Source of the DNA: Prolixibacteraceae bacterium
GTDB taxonomy: Bacteria; Bacteroidota; Bacteroidia; Bacteroidales; Prolixibacteraceae
DNA length: 64,000 bases
Direction of reading: 5' to 3'
Assembly (NCBI GenBank): GCA_025210775.1
Contig: JAOARB010000013.1
Coordinates: 272,306-336,305, forward strand
In this document: positions 33,854 through 44,194 of the stretch, piece after piece
Layout: every line of letters begins with the position of its first letter
How positions within the stretch are numbered: the stretch's first letter is position 1
Position numbers and translations under genes: made by a program
The notes under the pieces: model-generated
The model's database searches: none
The model's input: only the letters and a program-made list of their open reading frames with translations
Told to the model about the DNA's origin: nothing

Positions 33854-34567
33854 TTACTTTTCTGATTCTAGTTCTCTTTTCAATGGACAATTTGAAGGAA
33901 TCTCCCCTCCTTTTTGATAAGGTAGAAAAACCTTTAGACCTTTCTCATACATCAGTTTCCTAGCATTAGCACGGGCTCCTTTGACTCTTGCGATCTTTAA
34001 ACTTTCATATGGGGTAAGTCGATGACGCACCCAACCATTAATTGCTTTTTGAGCCTTCAAATCCAAAGGAAGAGTGGAAGAACGAGCAACAGTACCACTT
34101 CCAATAGGTGTAGCAAATTGTGTAATCTTATCTGCTAAGACCACAGCAATATCATGATACATGTCTGCAAAAGAGAGTTGAATAATAATCTGTTTCTTAA
34201 AATCTTCTTGATAAGAAATCAAATCTTTTTCTCTTTTATGAGCTCTATACTGTTTACTCTTTTCATAACTTTCTGTAGAACGTAATGTGGTCATCTTCGC
34301 TATCGCCATTTCAATAGCTTCTTTTGGAGCCCACACTCCCTTTGAAATCAAACGACGTCCACGTTTTTGTTTTACTCGTATATACTCTCCTGCTTTGGTA
34401 ACATTTCTAGTTACTCCAGCATCTCCTGCTGGAAGAAATTCCCACATTTCTGGGATCTTTACTATATTATTTTCTTCGTCTGTAAAACGACCATCAGAAG
34501 TAATAAATACCTCTTTTTTCATAAACTCATTTTTAAAATTTCCCAATGAATATCGTTCATCAGACAA
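33854..34567 (-). CDS. DUF2293-containing protein
   Basis: 237 residues, no signal peptide or membrane segment, rich in basic residues. The stretches EFLPAGDAGVTRNV, GRRLISKGVWAPKEAIE, ITQFATPIGSGTVARSS and AINGWVRHRLTPYESLKIARVKGARANARKL match what I remember of the DUF2293 family (found in bacteria and fungi, function unknown). The C-terminal basic region (about 165-215) would suit nucleic-acid binding, but that is inference. It is transcribed alone, convergent with the ABC operon. Confidence 0.75.
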   Translation of the reverse strand: MSDERYSLGNFKNEFMKKEVFITSDGRFTDEENNIVKIPEMWEFLPAGDAGVTRNVTKAGEYIRVKQKRGRRLISKGVWAPKEAIEMAIAKMTTLRSTESYEKSKQYRAHKREKDLISYQEDFKKQIIIQLSFADMYHDIAVVLADKITQFATPIGSGTVARSSTLPLDLKAQKAINGWVRHRLTPYESLKIARVKGARANARKLMYEKGLKVFLPYQKGGEIPSNCPLKRELESEK

Positions 34568-34616
34568 AGATAAAATGAAAATAAGAACGATTGAATAATC
34601 TTTCTGTGTATAAATA

Positions 34617-34646
34617 AAAAAAGGGGTATCCTTTCGGACACCCCTA
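34617..34646 (-). terminator. terminator of the second C25 protease gene
   Basis: Minus-strand stem GGGGTGTCC / GGATACCCC (one mismatch) with a GAAA-like loop, followed by a T7 run (down to about 34617), 36 bases past the protease stop. Confidence 0.82.
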
Positions 34647-34681
34647 ACAAAATTATGATGATAGATTAAACAAATAAAAGA

Positions 34682-37600
34682 CTATTTAACAATCAGTTTC
34701 AGAACTGATGTTACATCTCCTTTGATAATCTTAACTAGATACATTCCAGCAGGAACTGACACAGGGAAAGTCTCTTTTGAAGAATCCATTGTTTTGTTCC
34801 ACACAGTAGAACCAACAGAATTGATCAATGAAACCTTCACTGGACTCTTAGGCATCTCTGCCAAAGTAATAGTGAAATGATCCACACAAGGATTAGGATA
34901 AACCTTATCTAACTGTACCTTAATAGAACTGTTTATTCCTGTTGAGATCCCTGTGATTAAGATAGACTTGTAAATCATACTAGTTTCTGTTCCATCACTT
35001 ACTTCTAATACAACCACAGCTTCTGTATCAACATCAACAGAAGGAACTTCAAGAATAGCATTTGCTTTATCTGCATCAGTAATATTGGCGTCAATACCTG
35101 AAATACTCCATTGATATTGAAGTTCATCATTTGCATCTTCATCAGTAGAAGCAGTAGCATCTAACTGAACAGATGTTTTTGGATTTACTTTAGTTACGAT
35201 ATCGTTCATTGCTGCTTGAGGAGCATCATTTTGATCATCAATTGCTACAGTGAAATCTTGAATCGCTTTTAGTCCATCCGGATCCACAGCTTCGACAGAT
35301 AGATCGAAAGCATTATTTTGCTCGTAATTCACAGACTTCTTCGCAATCAAATAGTTCTCCTGAACAGTAAAGGCTCCATTCTTATCATCTAGTAGATGAT
35401 ACGTAAGAGCATCTCCTTCTGGATCGACTGCTCTAAACTCTTTAACAACAAAATCAGCATGCTTATTCTCACTTAAATGACAGTTTCCATCATTAGCAAC
35501 AAAACGAGGTTTTTCATTGATATCATTAATTGTAAACTTAATATCAAATGAAGCAACCCCAGCAACTCCATCTTCTGAAACAGAGAAAGTAATCACATTT
35601 AATGGGTTTACCCCAAGAGCATAAACGACATTGCCTTTAAGCTTAAGATCTAATCCATCTAATTCAAAATTATCTTTATTAGCACCATCGACATTAGTTA
35701 TAGCAACAGTATAAGCACCATTGACTGCATCTATATCTTGGATACTCAACGTTGAAACAACATCTCCTGCAACTGCATTATCATTAATTTCAGTTTTAGA
35801 AGAAGTGATAGCTGAAGGAAGTTCTGCGACATCCTGCACATTAACTACAAAAGGAATATCTATAGATGCGCCTGACTGATCTTGAGCAGTAGCTTTTACA
35901 CTATAAGTGTGTTTAACTTCAAAATCAGGAGCAACTTTAAACTGTGCATAATATTTACCTCCTTCATCAATAATCTTCATCTGGTCATTATCTAATAAGC
36001 CACTTTCAAAAGATACAGTTAACACATCACCATGTACTAAATCCTCATCTGTAATATCTAATAAGATCTTTCCTAGACTATTTTCATCAACATCACTACC
36101 TACAACACCATTCAAAACAGGAGACTCATTAGCATCTGTTACTTGAATACAATATTTATGAATTGGTGTATCTTTGCTATCAAAATTCACTTGAATAGTA
36201 TAACGACTTTTCGTCTCATAATCTAAACTATTCTTAGCATATAATGTATGGCCTTCTATAATAAATTGATCATTATCAAGAATACCTGGAATTAAAGTAG
36301 CTACAGCATCTGGTGTATTAGCATCAGGAGTTACCTCTTCACCAACAAGGATTAAATCACCAACTTTAGCTTTTGCTCCTTGATTCTCAGCAATAGAACT
36401 GTTTGATAGATTAATATCAGCATTCCACTTATCATCGTTATCTAAATCTGATGTTTCTAATGAAGCCAAAGCAGAATCTGTCGCTTCATAACGAACAGTC
36501 AAAGAGTTTGATCCATTCAAATATAATTCTTGATCAGAACTACAATGACACCATTCTTGATTATTCAAATGATACTCCATAGCTTCATTAGCACCTACAA
36601 GATGAGCGGCAATACCAGCTTGATCATCTACAGTCACCTTAGGAGCAGGCTTTTGAGCCATAAATGCCAATTCAACAGGCTTAGATAAATCACTCGTAAC
36701 AGAAGCTTTTACATCATCCATTGGTATAATTTTCCATACACCATCTTTAATTGCCCAGTGGTAGTTTGCAGCCTCATAATCATAACCCTTATGAGAGATT
36801 GTACTCTCAAGTTTTTTGGTTAATAGCGCATCATCAGGAACAATTTTCACATTTCCATCTTGATGATATTCAGAGGTAGACGAAGTAAATGAATATTTAA
36901 CTGAAGCTTTGATACCAACTCGTCTAGGAGCATTCAACTTACAATTATATGTTCTATTTCCACAGTTTACATCTAGAATATCAGAGGAGTCATAAGTACT
37001 AAAATCAACAGTCACATCACAATCACCATCTAACATAAACTTAGGTGTTATACTGGAACCGAATGGAGAAGGAGTAAAGTTTGGAATTCTAATATTTGTA
37101 TTATTTACATATATTGTATCCACTGCTACTCTTGTACTTATGTACATAGGTTTGTTCGCAATAACTTTATGTTTTCCGACTTTCTGAACACCAGCAAATT
37201 CAGTAGGAATATTTAACACTAGATCTTCTGCAGAAGTTAAGAAACGTGTTGCAGCGTCTGGATGAGAGAACACTCCTTCACCATCCACTGTTCCAGCCAA
37301 ATAAAGAGAGGTAATACCTAAATCCAATGTAGCACCTTCGTGAAGTGTCACATTTTTTAAAGAAATCGTATTTACCACTTTATCACCATGTGTTGTTTTC
37401 AATGTACCAGCAATAAGATCTAACTTATTTGTAATGGTAACAGTTCTTTCCAGATCCATGCTTTTATGAGTCAAACTAATAGTCTGCCCAGGAGCATCGA
37501 CAACAACATTATCTAAAGTTAAAGAGACATTCTGTTGAGCAAAAGTAGTGACTACACGTGAGCTAAATCCTGTAACAAATTTAAGTGTTCCTTTAAAGCC

Positions 37601-40600
37601 ACCATCCCAACTATAATCATTAAATGCAATATTTCCTCCGATAGCAAGCACAAAAGGTTCAGATACTTTAGCAACAAAACCTTCATTAGCACAAAGGAAA
37701 CTTGAGTTAACAGTTAGAGAACCATCAAGAAGGTCAAATCGGCCTTTTAGTACTGAATCATCATAATTTTTAGCAATCTTTCTTGTAGTCACATCACCTC
37801 CATCAATTGTCATATGAGACGCAGGATCAACTAAAAGATAATCACTAATATTTAATCGACCACCAGTAATATTTAGAGTTCCCTTATTATCTAATAAATC
37901 AACAACATTCACATCTGCACCATCAGCAATAGTCAACTGTGCTTCAGGATTAATTGTTAAACTAGAAACTTGAACCTCAGAAGTAATAACAGGATCATTA
38001 TCGACATTATCGATTAGAACAGGTGAAGCTGCAGTAGGCACCACTCCTTTGCTCCAGTTCTCAGTATTTGTCCAATCTGTTGAAACTGCACCAGTCCATG
38101 TATTGTAAAGGTTAAAGTTTGAATCAACATCGATACTATAATCTTCTAACTGATAAGCTAAAACATCTCCATAACAGATATTTTTTCTACTAGACGAAAT
38201 ACCAGCCACTACACGCATATAAGTTTTGCCTGTTTTCGCACCACTCGGAACGGGTATCATCTTTCGGAGAGTACATTCTCCTGTTTCTTCGCCAAGTGTT
38301 GTACGTTCTTCAGAAGAGAAGAAGCCATCCTGATCCCAATCAATCCAAACAGAATACCATACATCTAAAGTAGAAAGACCACCTCCTTCAATACTAATCA
38401 AATACTGTTTTCCAGGACACACTTTAGTTGATAAAGCTTTAAAATCATTATCCCCTGCACTTCTTGCTTGGTTATTTGCAATCTCTACAAATTTTAGAGA
38501 ATTAATTAAAGGGAACTTATATTTTGAAGTTAAAGCCAAATAACTACCTTCTTCTAAAGTCGTACTTGTAATAGATGGAACTTTCCCGTCTTTATAATAT
38601 CGGATATTTTCCCCTCCATTGGCATATGGGAAGATCTTGTAACTATATTCAGTATTTGGACTTAATCCTGCAATAATTGTTCCTGTTTCATCACCACCTT
38701 CAACATAGATTGCATTATCATTATCTTCGACTACACCATCCACAGGATTAGCAATATCCTCAGGAGATGTACCCATCTTAATAATGTACCCCGCAATTGG
38801 AGTTGTACTCTGTGCAGCATCCCAAGACAATGGTTGCATCTTACTCATTGTTAAATAAGTATGGAAATTGGTAACATGTGCATCTGGAGCATTACCAAAA
38901 GTAGAAAACGATACTTCATCTCCCAAAACAACTTCACCATCAGCAACGACATATGCTTTCACATAATACATTGTACCTTCTTTCAAACCTTCAACAGAAG
39001 CAGTAAGTTTAGCTGGATCTGAAGACGTAGATGCTATTTTTGTATTTTTAATAGATACACCTTCTTCTGAAGCATAAACAAATCCCTTCTCTGTCACATT
39101 AGGGTTTCCTAACAATTTCAAAGAGCCATTAAATGTAGCATTATGGAAACCTACAGCTGAAACTTCACCAGTAATAGCAGTCTGTTGGTATCCTTTAACC
39201 ATCATACAATAGTCTTCCACCTGACCATATTTAATATCTGAACAAGGTCCAGTAATCGACATATCAGAATATTCGGTCATTACGCGAATGCGTAGAACCT
39301 TATCAGAAGTAAAAGAATCATCAATAGTAATACTTTCAGCACAAGTACCTTTAAAAGGACCTTTATGGAAGATCATTTCATTGTCAGCAAAAGTACCATC
39401 TCCATTTTTATCAATATACAATCTACATTGTACAGGGTTCACGGTACTTGATACAACACTAATAGGATATGAAGCACCATTAGAAACAGATATTACTCCT
39501 TCTGATGTAAAATCTACATAACCAGGTTCGATATTTACATTTTTAGAAGAATTCATGAAATCTCCAAATATGAAAGTATCAATTCCCATACCATAATTAT
39601 TAGGTTTAGGAGTGATTGTTCCAACACAAGAAGCATCTACAATTTCATCAACAGTCACAGCAGAAGCAATAAGCTTTTCGCCATCACCAATTTTATTTGT
39701 TGCAACCAACTTAACATCAAATACACCTTTTTCATTAAATTGAACAATAGGATTACGAGATGCAGCAGTAGTATTCTCTAAGTAGGTTATATTTTCAGTT
39801 CCAAAATTCCATAAATATTGATCAACAACCCCTTCTGTCACAGCAAAGAAATGAACAGGAGCTCCTTTGATCGCAATTTTATTGTCAAAACGTATATCTA
39901 CAGTAGGAATCACTTTATCGATCTCCAAAGCATACTCCTTAAATATTGGATGATAATTAACATGACTCAATGTTAAGTGGAATTTCTTTCCTTTTGGTAA
40001 AGCATCAAATTCTAAATGACATTTTCCATATTGCACTTTACCTTTAGCAAGGATTTGATCTCCCTGAACAAGGGTTACCAAAGCACCTTCCTTTGTTGCA
40101 TCAGTAATATCCAAGGACTTCTGTCCTACAGTCAATTCTTCTGGCAAAGTTGCAGTCATCACCTCAGGTTGAGAAGTCCACATTCTCATTGCAGGATCAC
40201 CAAAAAGATGGAATAGACGATATGTATATAAAAGATCCGAGTTATCAGGAGCCCAAGTTTCTGTCATTCGAAGTAGACCAAGATTTAAGATATCCCCTAA
40301 TCTAGTAGTCGGTTGATCAAATGCTTTAGGTCGTGGATTCACAGCACCACTACCAGTACCAAAAGAAGGAAGAACCCCAGGTTCAGGCCAAATAGACTCT
40401 ATCATTCCAATAGAAAGACCATCATTAGGTCCAGACAAAGAAGCATAAGAAGCACCAAATACAGCAACTGCACCACCATTTTCTTTTCTTAAGAACTTCT
40501 CAGCGAAACACTCTTTATATGAGAACTCACCTGTATGACAATTGATAGAGAATACAACAGGTAGTTTGTCTCCATTATTAAGTCTATCTATCTCTGGAGT

Positions 40601-42091
40601 TACAAATTCAGGGTGTGCCCATCCAATTCCACCAGCATACCCGTGGTCCCTATGAAATACATAAAAACGACCTTGGTTGATTGCATCTACAATTTGGTCC
40701 GCTCCACCATTCCAATTGAAACCATTTTGTTTTAAAAGTTCCTCAGGAATCGCTTCTCCTTTAGAAAAACGACCATTATTAAAGTTCGCAGGAGTTACAT
40801 CATTGTTACAATAATAGATACGTTGAACTTGATAACCTTGTTGCATTACATAGTTACGAATATCCTCACTGGTATGACAAAATCTACGATCAGCAAATCC
40901 ATCTGTATTATCGTCCTGATATTGTGCACAGTTTAAAGCTTTCTGATAGAAAGAAGCATCCTCAACAGGATTCATTTCATAATTGATAATCTTGTCAATT
41001 ACAACATTTGCTTGCTCTGCATTTCTTACAGAAATACGACCTCTAGCCATGTCTGGAGTATAGTCACCAGCACCATCCATACATGAATAATACAAATCAC
41101 TATAAAAATCCGCATTCTCATAGTTCTGAAATTTCATTGAAGGAATTTGTTCAATATCTCCAATCAACACAAAATATTTAGGTTTAGGATTCATGTGATG
41201 ATAACGATAAGAGATCGCAGAACGTACAGAAGAGGTTGTCCACTTATCTTTCGAGATAACCTCTACTTTAAAACCTAAGCTAGATTTCCATGAGGCCAAC
41301 TTCTTTGCAGCCTCATCAAACATAGAGTGAGTTAGAATCAAATAGTCCTTAGCATTTGAATCTACTCCTTTACGAAGTTTATTGTCTTGAGGAATAATTG
41401 CGTCACCATTGATCGCAACATTCTTTAGAACTTTTACAGTATTCTGATTTAAATCCGTTACAATTCTTTGACCCGTTTTATGAAGACGATATTCGATTTT
41501 TGAATATACTCGTAATTTATGTGATACTGGATTATATTGTACTGGACAAATTTGCACTCTCACTACACGTGTATCACGCATAACCTGATTCTGTACAACT
41601 TTTGCTTGATAACTTGGGAAAAATGCATTTTTTCCATAAACTGCATTATCCTTTTTAAATTCAGGATCACCCATTCCCTCGGTATCAATTGGATAATCTA
41701 AAACAGGATAAATAGGAAAACCATCTATCTCTGTATACTCTGCAGAGATAATTTCAATTTGAGGTTGCTGATCTCTTGTTAATACATATAGATCATTTCT
41801 CATAGGCAATGAAGGAGCACCAACTTGTCCAGTCTGTCCTAAACCTTCAATATGAAGGAAGGAATACACTTCATTGTTTTCTTTTTTATCCGAAGCTTTA
41901 GCTCCAGGAAAAAAATACGAAACATCAATATTACCACTCTTCTGCTGGAGCACTTCTCTTGTCGGGGAAATCGACTCTGACACATTATCGATGCCTTTGC
42001 GTTGTTTCGTAAAGGGAATATATCTATCCTTACCGAAACTTGCAAAACTTAATCCTAACATCAATAATGTTAAAACATAAAAATTTCTCAT
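34682..42091 (-). CDS. giant C25 cysteine protease/adhesin with cadherin-like repeats and T9SS sorting domain
   Basis: 2469 residues. Signal peptide (to about 20), gingipain propeptide, C25 catalytic region (about 245-640) with His in VFHRDHGYAGG (near 478) and Cys in SINCHTGEF (near 517). Then a PKD domain (about 740-830), GEVED module (YGQVEDYCMMV), fibronectin III segments, second GEVED module (QLEDYSIDV), the WTGAVSTDWTNTENW module and beta-helix-like stretch, cadherin-like repeats (YAKNSLDYETKSRYTIQV; YLIAKKSVNYEQNNAFDLSVEAVDPDG), an Ig/PKD-like domain (DATASTDEDANDELQYQW) and the T9SS sorting domain (VYPNPCVDHFTITL ... VPAGMYLVKII). The N-terminal two thirds parallel the 1986-residue protein; the cadherin-like block (about 1900-2370) is the main addition. 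Probably a surface protease with adhesive or glycan-binding function. Confidence 0.93.
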   Translation of the reverse strand: MRNFYVLTLLMLGLSFASFGKDRYIPFTKQRKGIDNVSESISPTREVLQQKSGNIDVSYFFPGAKASDKKENNEVYSFLHIEGLGQTGQVGAPSLPMRNDLYVLTRDQQPQIEIISAEYTEIDGFPIYPVLDYPIDTEGMGDPEFKKDNAVYGKNAFFPSYQAKVVQNQVMRDTRVVRVQICPVQYNPVSHKLRVYSKIEYRLHKTGQRIVTDLNQNTVKVLKNVAINGDAIIPQDNKLRKGVDSNAKDYLILTHSMFDEAAKKLASWKSSLGFKVEVISKDKWTTSSVRSAISYRYHHMNPKPKYFVLIGDIEQIPSMKFQNYENADFYSDLYYSCMDGAGDYTPDMARGRISVRNAEQANVVIDKIINYEMNPVEDASFYQKALNCAQYQDDNTDGFADRRFCHTSEDIRNYVMQQGYQVQRIYYCNNDVTPANFNNGRFSKGEAIPEELLKQNGFNWNGGADQIVDAINQGRFYVFHRDHGYAGGIGWAHPEFVTPEIDRLNNGDKLPVVFSINCHTGEFSYKECFAEKFLRKENGGAVAVFGASYASLSGPNDGLSIGMIESIWPEPGVLPSFGTGSGAVNPRPKAFDQPTTRLGDILNLGLLRMTETWAPDNSDLLYTYRLFHLFGDPAMRMWTSQPEVMTATLPEELTVGQKSLDITDATKEGALVTLVQGDQILAKGKVQYGKCHLEFDALPKGKKFHLTLSHVNYHPIFKEYALEIDKVIPTVDIRFDNKIAIKGAPVHFFAVTEGVVDQYLWNFGTENITYLENTTAASRNPIVQFNEKGVFDVKLVATNKIGDGEKLIASAVTVDEIVDASCVGTITPKPNNYGMGIDTFIFGDFMNSSKNVNIEPGYVDFTSEGVISVSNGASYPISVVSSTVNPVQCRLYIDKNGDGTFADNEMIFHKGPFKGTCAESITIDDSFTSDKVLRIRVMTEYSDMSITGPCSDIKYGQVEDYCMMVKGYQQTAITGEVSAVGFHNATFNGSLKLLGNPNVTEKGFVYASEEGVSIKNTKIASTSSDPAKLTASVEGLKEGTMYYVKAYVVADGEVVLGDEVSFSTFGNAPDAHVTNFHTYLTMSKMQPLSWDAAQSTTPIAGYIIKMGTSPEDIANPVDGVVEDNDNAIYVEGGDETGTIIAGLSPNTEYSYKIFPYANGGENIRYYKDGKVPSITSTTLEEGSYLALTSKYKFPLINSLKFVEIANNQARSAGDNDFKALSTKVCPGKQYLISIEGGGLSTLDVWYSVWIDWDQDGFFSSEERTTLGEETGECTLRKMIPVPSGAKTGKTYMRVVAGISSSRKNICYGDVLAYQLEDYSIDVDSNFNLYNTWTGAVSTDWTNTENWSKGVVPTAASPVLIDNVDNDPVITSEVQVSSLTINPEAQLTIADGADVNVVDLLDNKGTLNITGGRLNISDYLLVDPASHMTIDGGDVTTRKIAKNYDDSVLKGRFDLLDGSLTVNSSFLCANEGFVAKVSEPFVLAIGGNIAFNDYSWDGGFKGTLKFVTGFSSRVVTTFAQQNVSLTLDNVVVDAPGQTISLTHKSMDLERTVTITNKLDLIAGTLKTTHGDKVVNTISLKNVTLHEGATLDLGITSLYLAGTVDGEGVFSHPDAATRFLTSAEDLVLNIPTEFAGVQKVGKHKVIANKPMYISTRVAVDTIYVNNTNIRIPNFTPSPFGSSITPKFMLDGDCDVTVDFSTYDSSDILDVNCGNRTYNCKLNAPRRVGIKASVKYSFTSSTSEYHQDGNVKIVPDDALLTKKLESTISHKGYDYEAANYHWAIKDGVWKIIPMDDVKASVTSDLSKPVELAFMAQKPAPKVTVDDQAGIAAHLVGANEAMEYHLNNQEWCHCSSDQELYLNGSNSLTVRYEATDSALASLETSDLDNDDKWNADINLSNSSIAENQGAKAKVGDLILVGEEVTPDANTPDAVATLIPGILDNDQFIIEGHTLYAKNSLDYETKSRYTIQVNFDSKDTPIHKYCIQVTDANESPVLNGVVGSDVDENSLGKILLDITDEDLVHGDVLTVSFESGLLDNDQMKIIDEGGKYYAQFKVAPDFEVKHTYSVKATAQDQSGASIDIPFVVNVQDVAELPSAITSSKTEINDNAVAGDVVSTLSIQDIDAVNGAYTVAITNVDGANKDNFELDGLDLKLKGNVVYALGVNPLNVITFSVSEDGVAGVASFDIKFTINDINEKPRFVANDGNCHLSENKHADFVVKEFRAVDPEGDALTYHLLDDKNGAFTVQENYLIAKKSVNYEQNNAFDLSVEAVDPDGLKAIQDFTVAIDDQNDAPQAAMNDIVTKVNPKTSVQLDATASTDEDANDELQYQWSISGIDANITDADKANAILEVPSVDVDTEAVVVLEVSDGTETSMIYKSILITGISTGINSSIKVQLDKVYPNPCVDHFTITLAEMPKSPVKVSLINSVGSTVWNKTMDSSKETFPVSVPAGMYLVKIIKGDVTSVLKLIVK

Positions 42092-42740
42092 AAATAGTTT
42101 GTTTGATTATAAATGATTACGATTCTACAATAGAAAACTATTCGAATCGTATTTAAAAGTAATCATTTATTAACACTATTTAAAACTGAGACATGATTTA
42201 TTACAGTTCTATTTTTAGAACAAAGGGAATATTGCAAACCATAACAAGAAAAACAAAAAACCCTACAAATGGTAAAGAGAACTGTTAAACGGTAATAATC
42301 ACCACTCTATAAGTTTATAATATCAATTTTATTTAGATGTAATTTAAATTGATATATTTTAACACAATAATCAAACATTAACTTAACTTTTGTTTAAAAA
42401 CACAATCTATTGATTCACCTTTGTTACTTTTCACAACAAACACTTTAAGAGTATAATTCTAAAATAACAACTCTATTAAAGTATTATGAAACCAAAATAC
42501 AACTCTCATTAATTTTATAATTCTTAACCTTAATGAAAGATCTAAACAAAGGCAGAATTACAAAAAACACATAACAAAACCACCCGTTATTTTAAAGATC
42601 ATAAACAGAAAAATGAAGTATTTTTCGAAACGCAACTCCTAAACAACACCATAATAAAGTATAACATTTTTATGATAGTTAACTTTAAAAAAGTAAATTG
42701 CGAATAGCATCAATAAAATATCTGAACGAAATCTTCATTT
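42092..42740. other. gene-free divergent interval
   Basis: About 650 bases between the C25 protease start (-) and the NAD(P)-binding protein (+). Very AT-rich. No repeat array, RNA gene or credible frame is visible; both promoters must be here. Confidence 0.5.
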
Positions 42741-43379
42741 ATGGAAAAACAAAACGTAATACTAGTTGGACAATCAGGCATGATCGGAGGATTAGTAGCA
42801 AAACAGATTCTAGCTCAAGAAAAATGGAACCTAATATCTATTCAAAGAAGAAAGGATCGATCTCTTTCAAGTAAGATAACACAAGAAGACCTGAACAATA
42901 TCGACCAGATAAAGGCTCATGCCGAACATATCGTAGTTTGTATTGGAACGACAATAAAAAAAGCAGGAACTCTAAAGAAATTTGAATCCATAGACAAAGA
43001 CTTGGTATTCAAAATTGCAAAATGGGCAATTCGTAATAATATACCACATATCCATATCATAAGCTCTATTGGCGCAGATGTTAACTCCTCTAATTATTAT
43101 TTAAAAACCAAAGGCGAGATGGAACACGAAGTTTCGAAACTCCCATTTAACTCAATCACATTCTATCAGCCATCTCTTTTAATACCTTACCAAAGAAAAG
43201 AGTTTAGATGGAACGAATATCTACCTTTACCTTTTCTTTGGATCTTAAAATACATAGGACCAATGAAAAAATATCAACCTGTACATCCTTTAAGGTTTGC
43301 CAATTTCATTATCAAAGATCTACTTTGTACAACAAAAGGAATTCATAGATATACTAGTGAAATTTTAAACAAAAAATAA
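42741..43379 (+). CDS. NAD(P)-binding atypical short-chain dehydrogenase-like protein
   Basis: 212 residues. N-terminal Rossmann motif VILVGQSGMIGGLVAK (GxxGxxG at about 10-16), then HIVVCIGTTIKKAG and IHIISSIGADVNSSNYYLKTKGEMEHEV, where Y and K of YLKTKGE occupy the positions expected in atypical SDR/HTATIP2-like proteins. It is cytoplasmic with no signal peptide. Related bacterial proteins are annotated as NAD(P)H-binding or oxidoreductase and have no fixed substrate. It stands alone. Confidence 0.75.
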   Translation: MEKQNVILVGQSGMIGGLVAKQILAQEKWNLISIQRRKDRSLSSKITQEDLNNIDQIKAHAEHIVVCIGTTIKKAGTLKKFESIDKDLVFKIAKWAIRNNIPHIHIISSIGADVNSSNYYLKTKGEMEHEVSKLPFNSITFYQPSLLIPYQRKEFRWNEYLPLPFLWILKYIGPMKKYQPVHPLRFANFIIKDLLCTTKGIHRYTSEILNKK

Positions 43380-44194
43380 AAACGTATACCATAAGGAATA
43401 ATATCATTGAAGTCAACACAATGAAGCACAGAAGAAAGTTATCACCTAATTGTTTATAAAGAAATGATTTTCTAATACTAAAAGGTACTTTAGTCAGCAC
43501 AAAGCCGACCGAAGTACCCAAACAGTGTTGTGTTGTGTATGCTTCAAATATAAACAACTTTTTTAGTTAAATAAACATATTTATTAGATCTTAATTTTAA
43601 TATCAGACTTCAAACAACCAATAATTCATCATCCACGCTAGCACAACACTCAACAATCTATCCACAATCTGCTTATTCACAACAACTTTCAAGGTAAGAA
43701 CAATAACACGAGGCAAAACAAAAAACCCATCTATAACATTTGTTAAAAAATAATTCTATTATTTCTTCTATCAATTTTCATCACAAATAAAGAACAACAA
43801 GGATATTATGCCTACTAACAAAATCCCCAGTTAGCTTAATACAACAAAAAGAAATGTTATTCTTACAAAGAATAAGCAGATGCCAACAATACAATAAAAG
43901 AATTCATTTTTATAACTATCCACATATCGAATTCAAACACAATTACTCCATAAGAACTATTACATAGACATCAAACGACCTACCATCATAGTGAAAACAA
44001 CCACTTGTTCAAATCAATAATATTTCAAAACAATAAAAAACAAAGAACACTTCCGCCTCAAACAATACAATGTTAATTAACCCCAATATCCTTTCAATTC
44101 AATAGCATACAAAATATATTTATCATAACAATTAAAACAACTAAACAGGAGTTACATCAAAACGACTTCTGTGGCAAACTATAATATCTATAAA
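43380..44194. other. gene-free interval with one hairpin
   Basis: About 815 AT-rich bases. It holds a hairpin at 43484-43518 and otherwise nothing I can support. A 67-codon minus-strand frame (43354-43557) crosses the hairpin and is not convincing. Confidence 0.5.
43484..43518. terminator. hairpin downstream of the NAD(P)-binding protein gene
   Basis: GGTACTTTAGTC / GACCGAAGTACC pair with a two-base internal mismatch around an 11-base loop. There is no T tract on the plus side; on the minus strand a short TTTT follows. It could be a processing hairpin or a weak terminator. Confidence 0.4.

Noticed and set aside
34287..34598. 103-codon plus-strand frame opposite the DUF2293 gene
   Set aside because: Antisense to a well-supported coding sequence, no features of its own.
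43354..43557. 67-codon minus-strand frame with hydrophobic stretches
   Set aside because: Overlaps the end of the neighbouring gene and a hairpin; AT-rich DNA easily gives hydrophobic frames.
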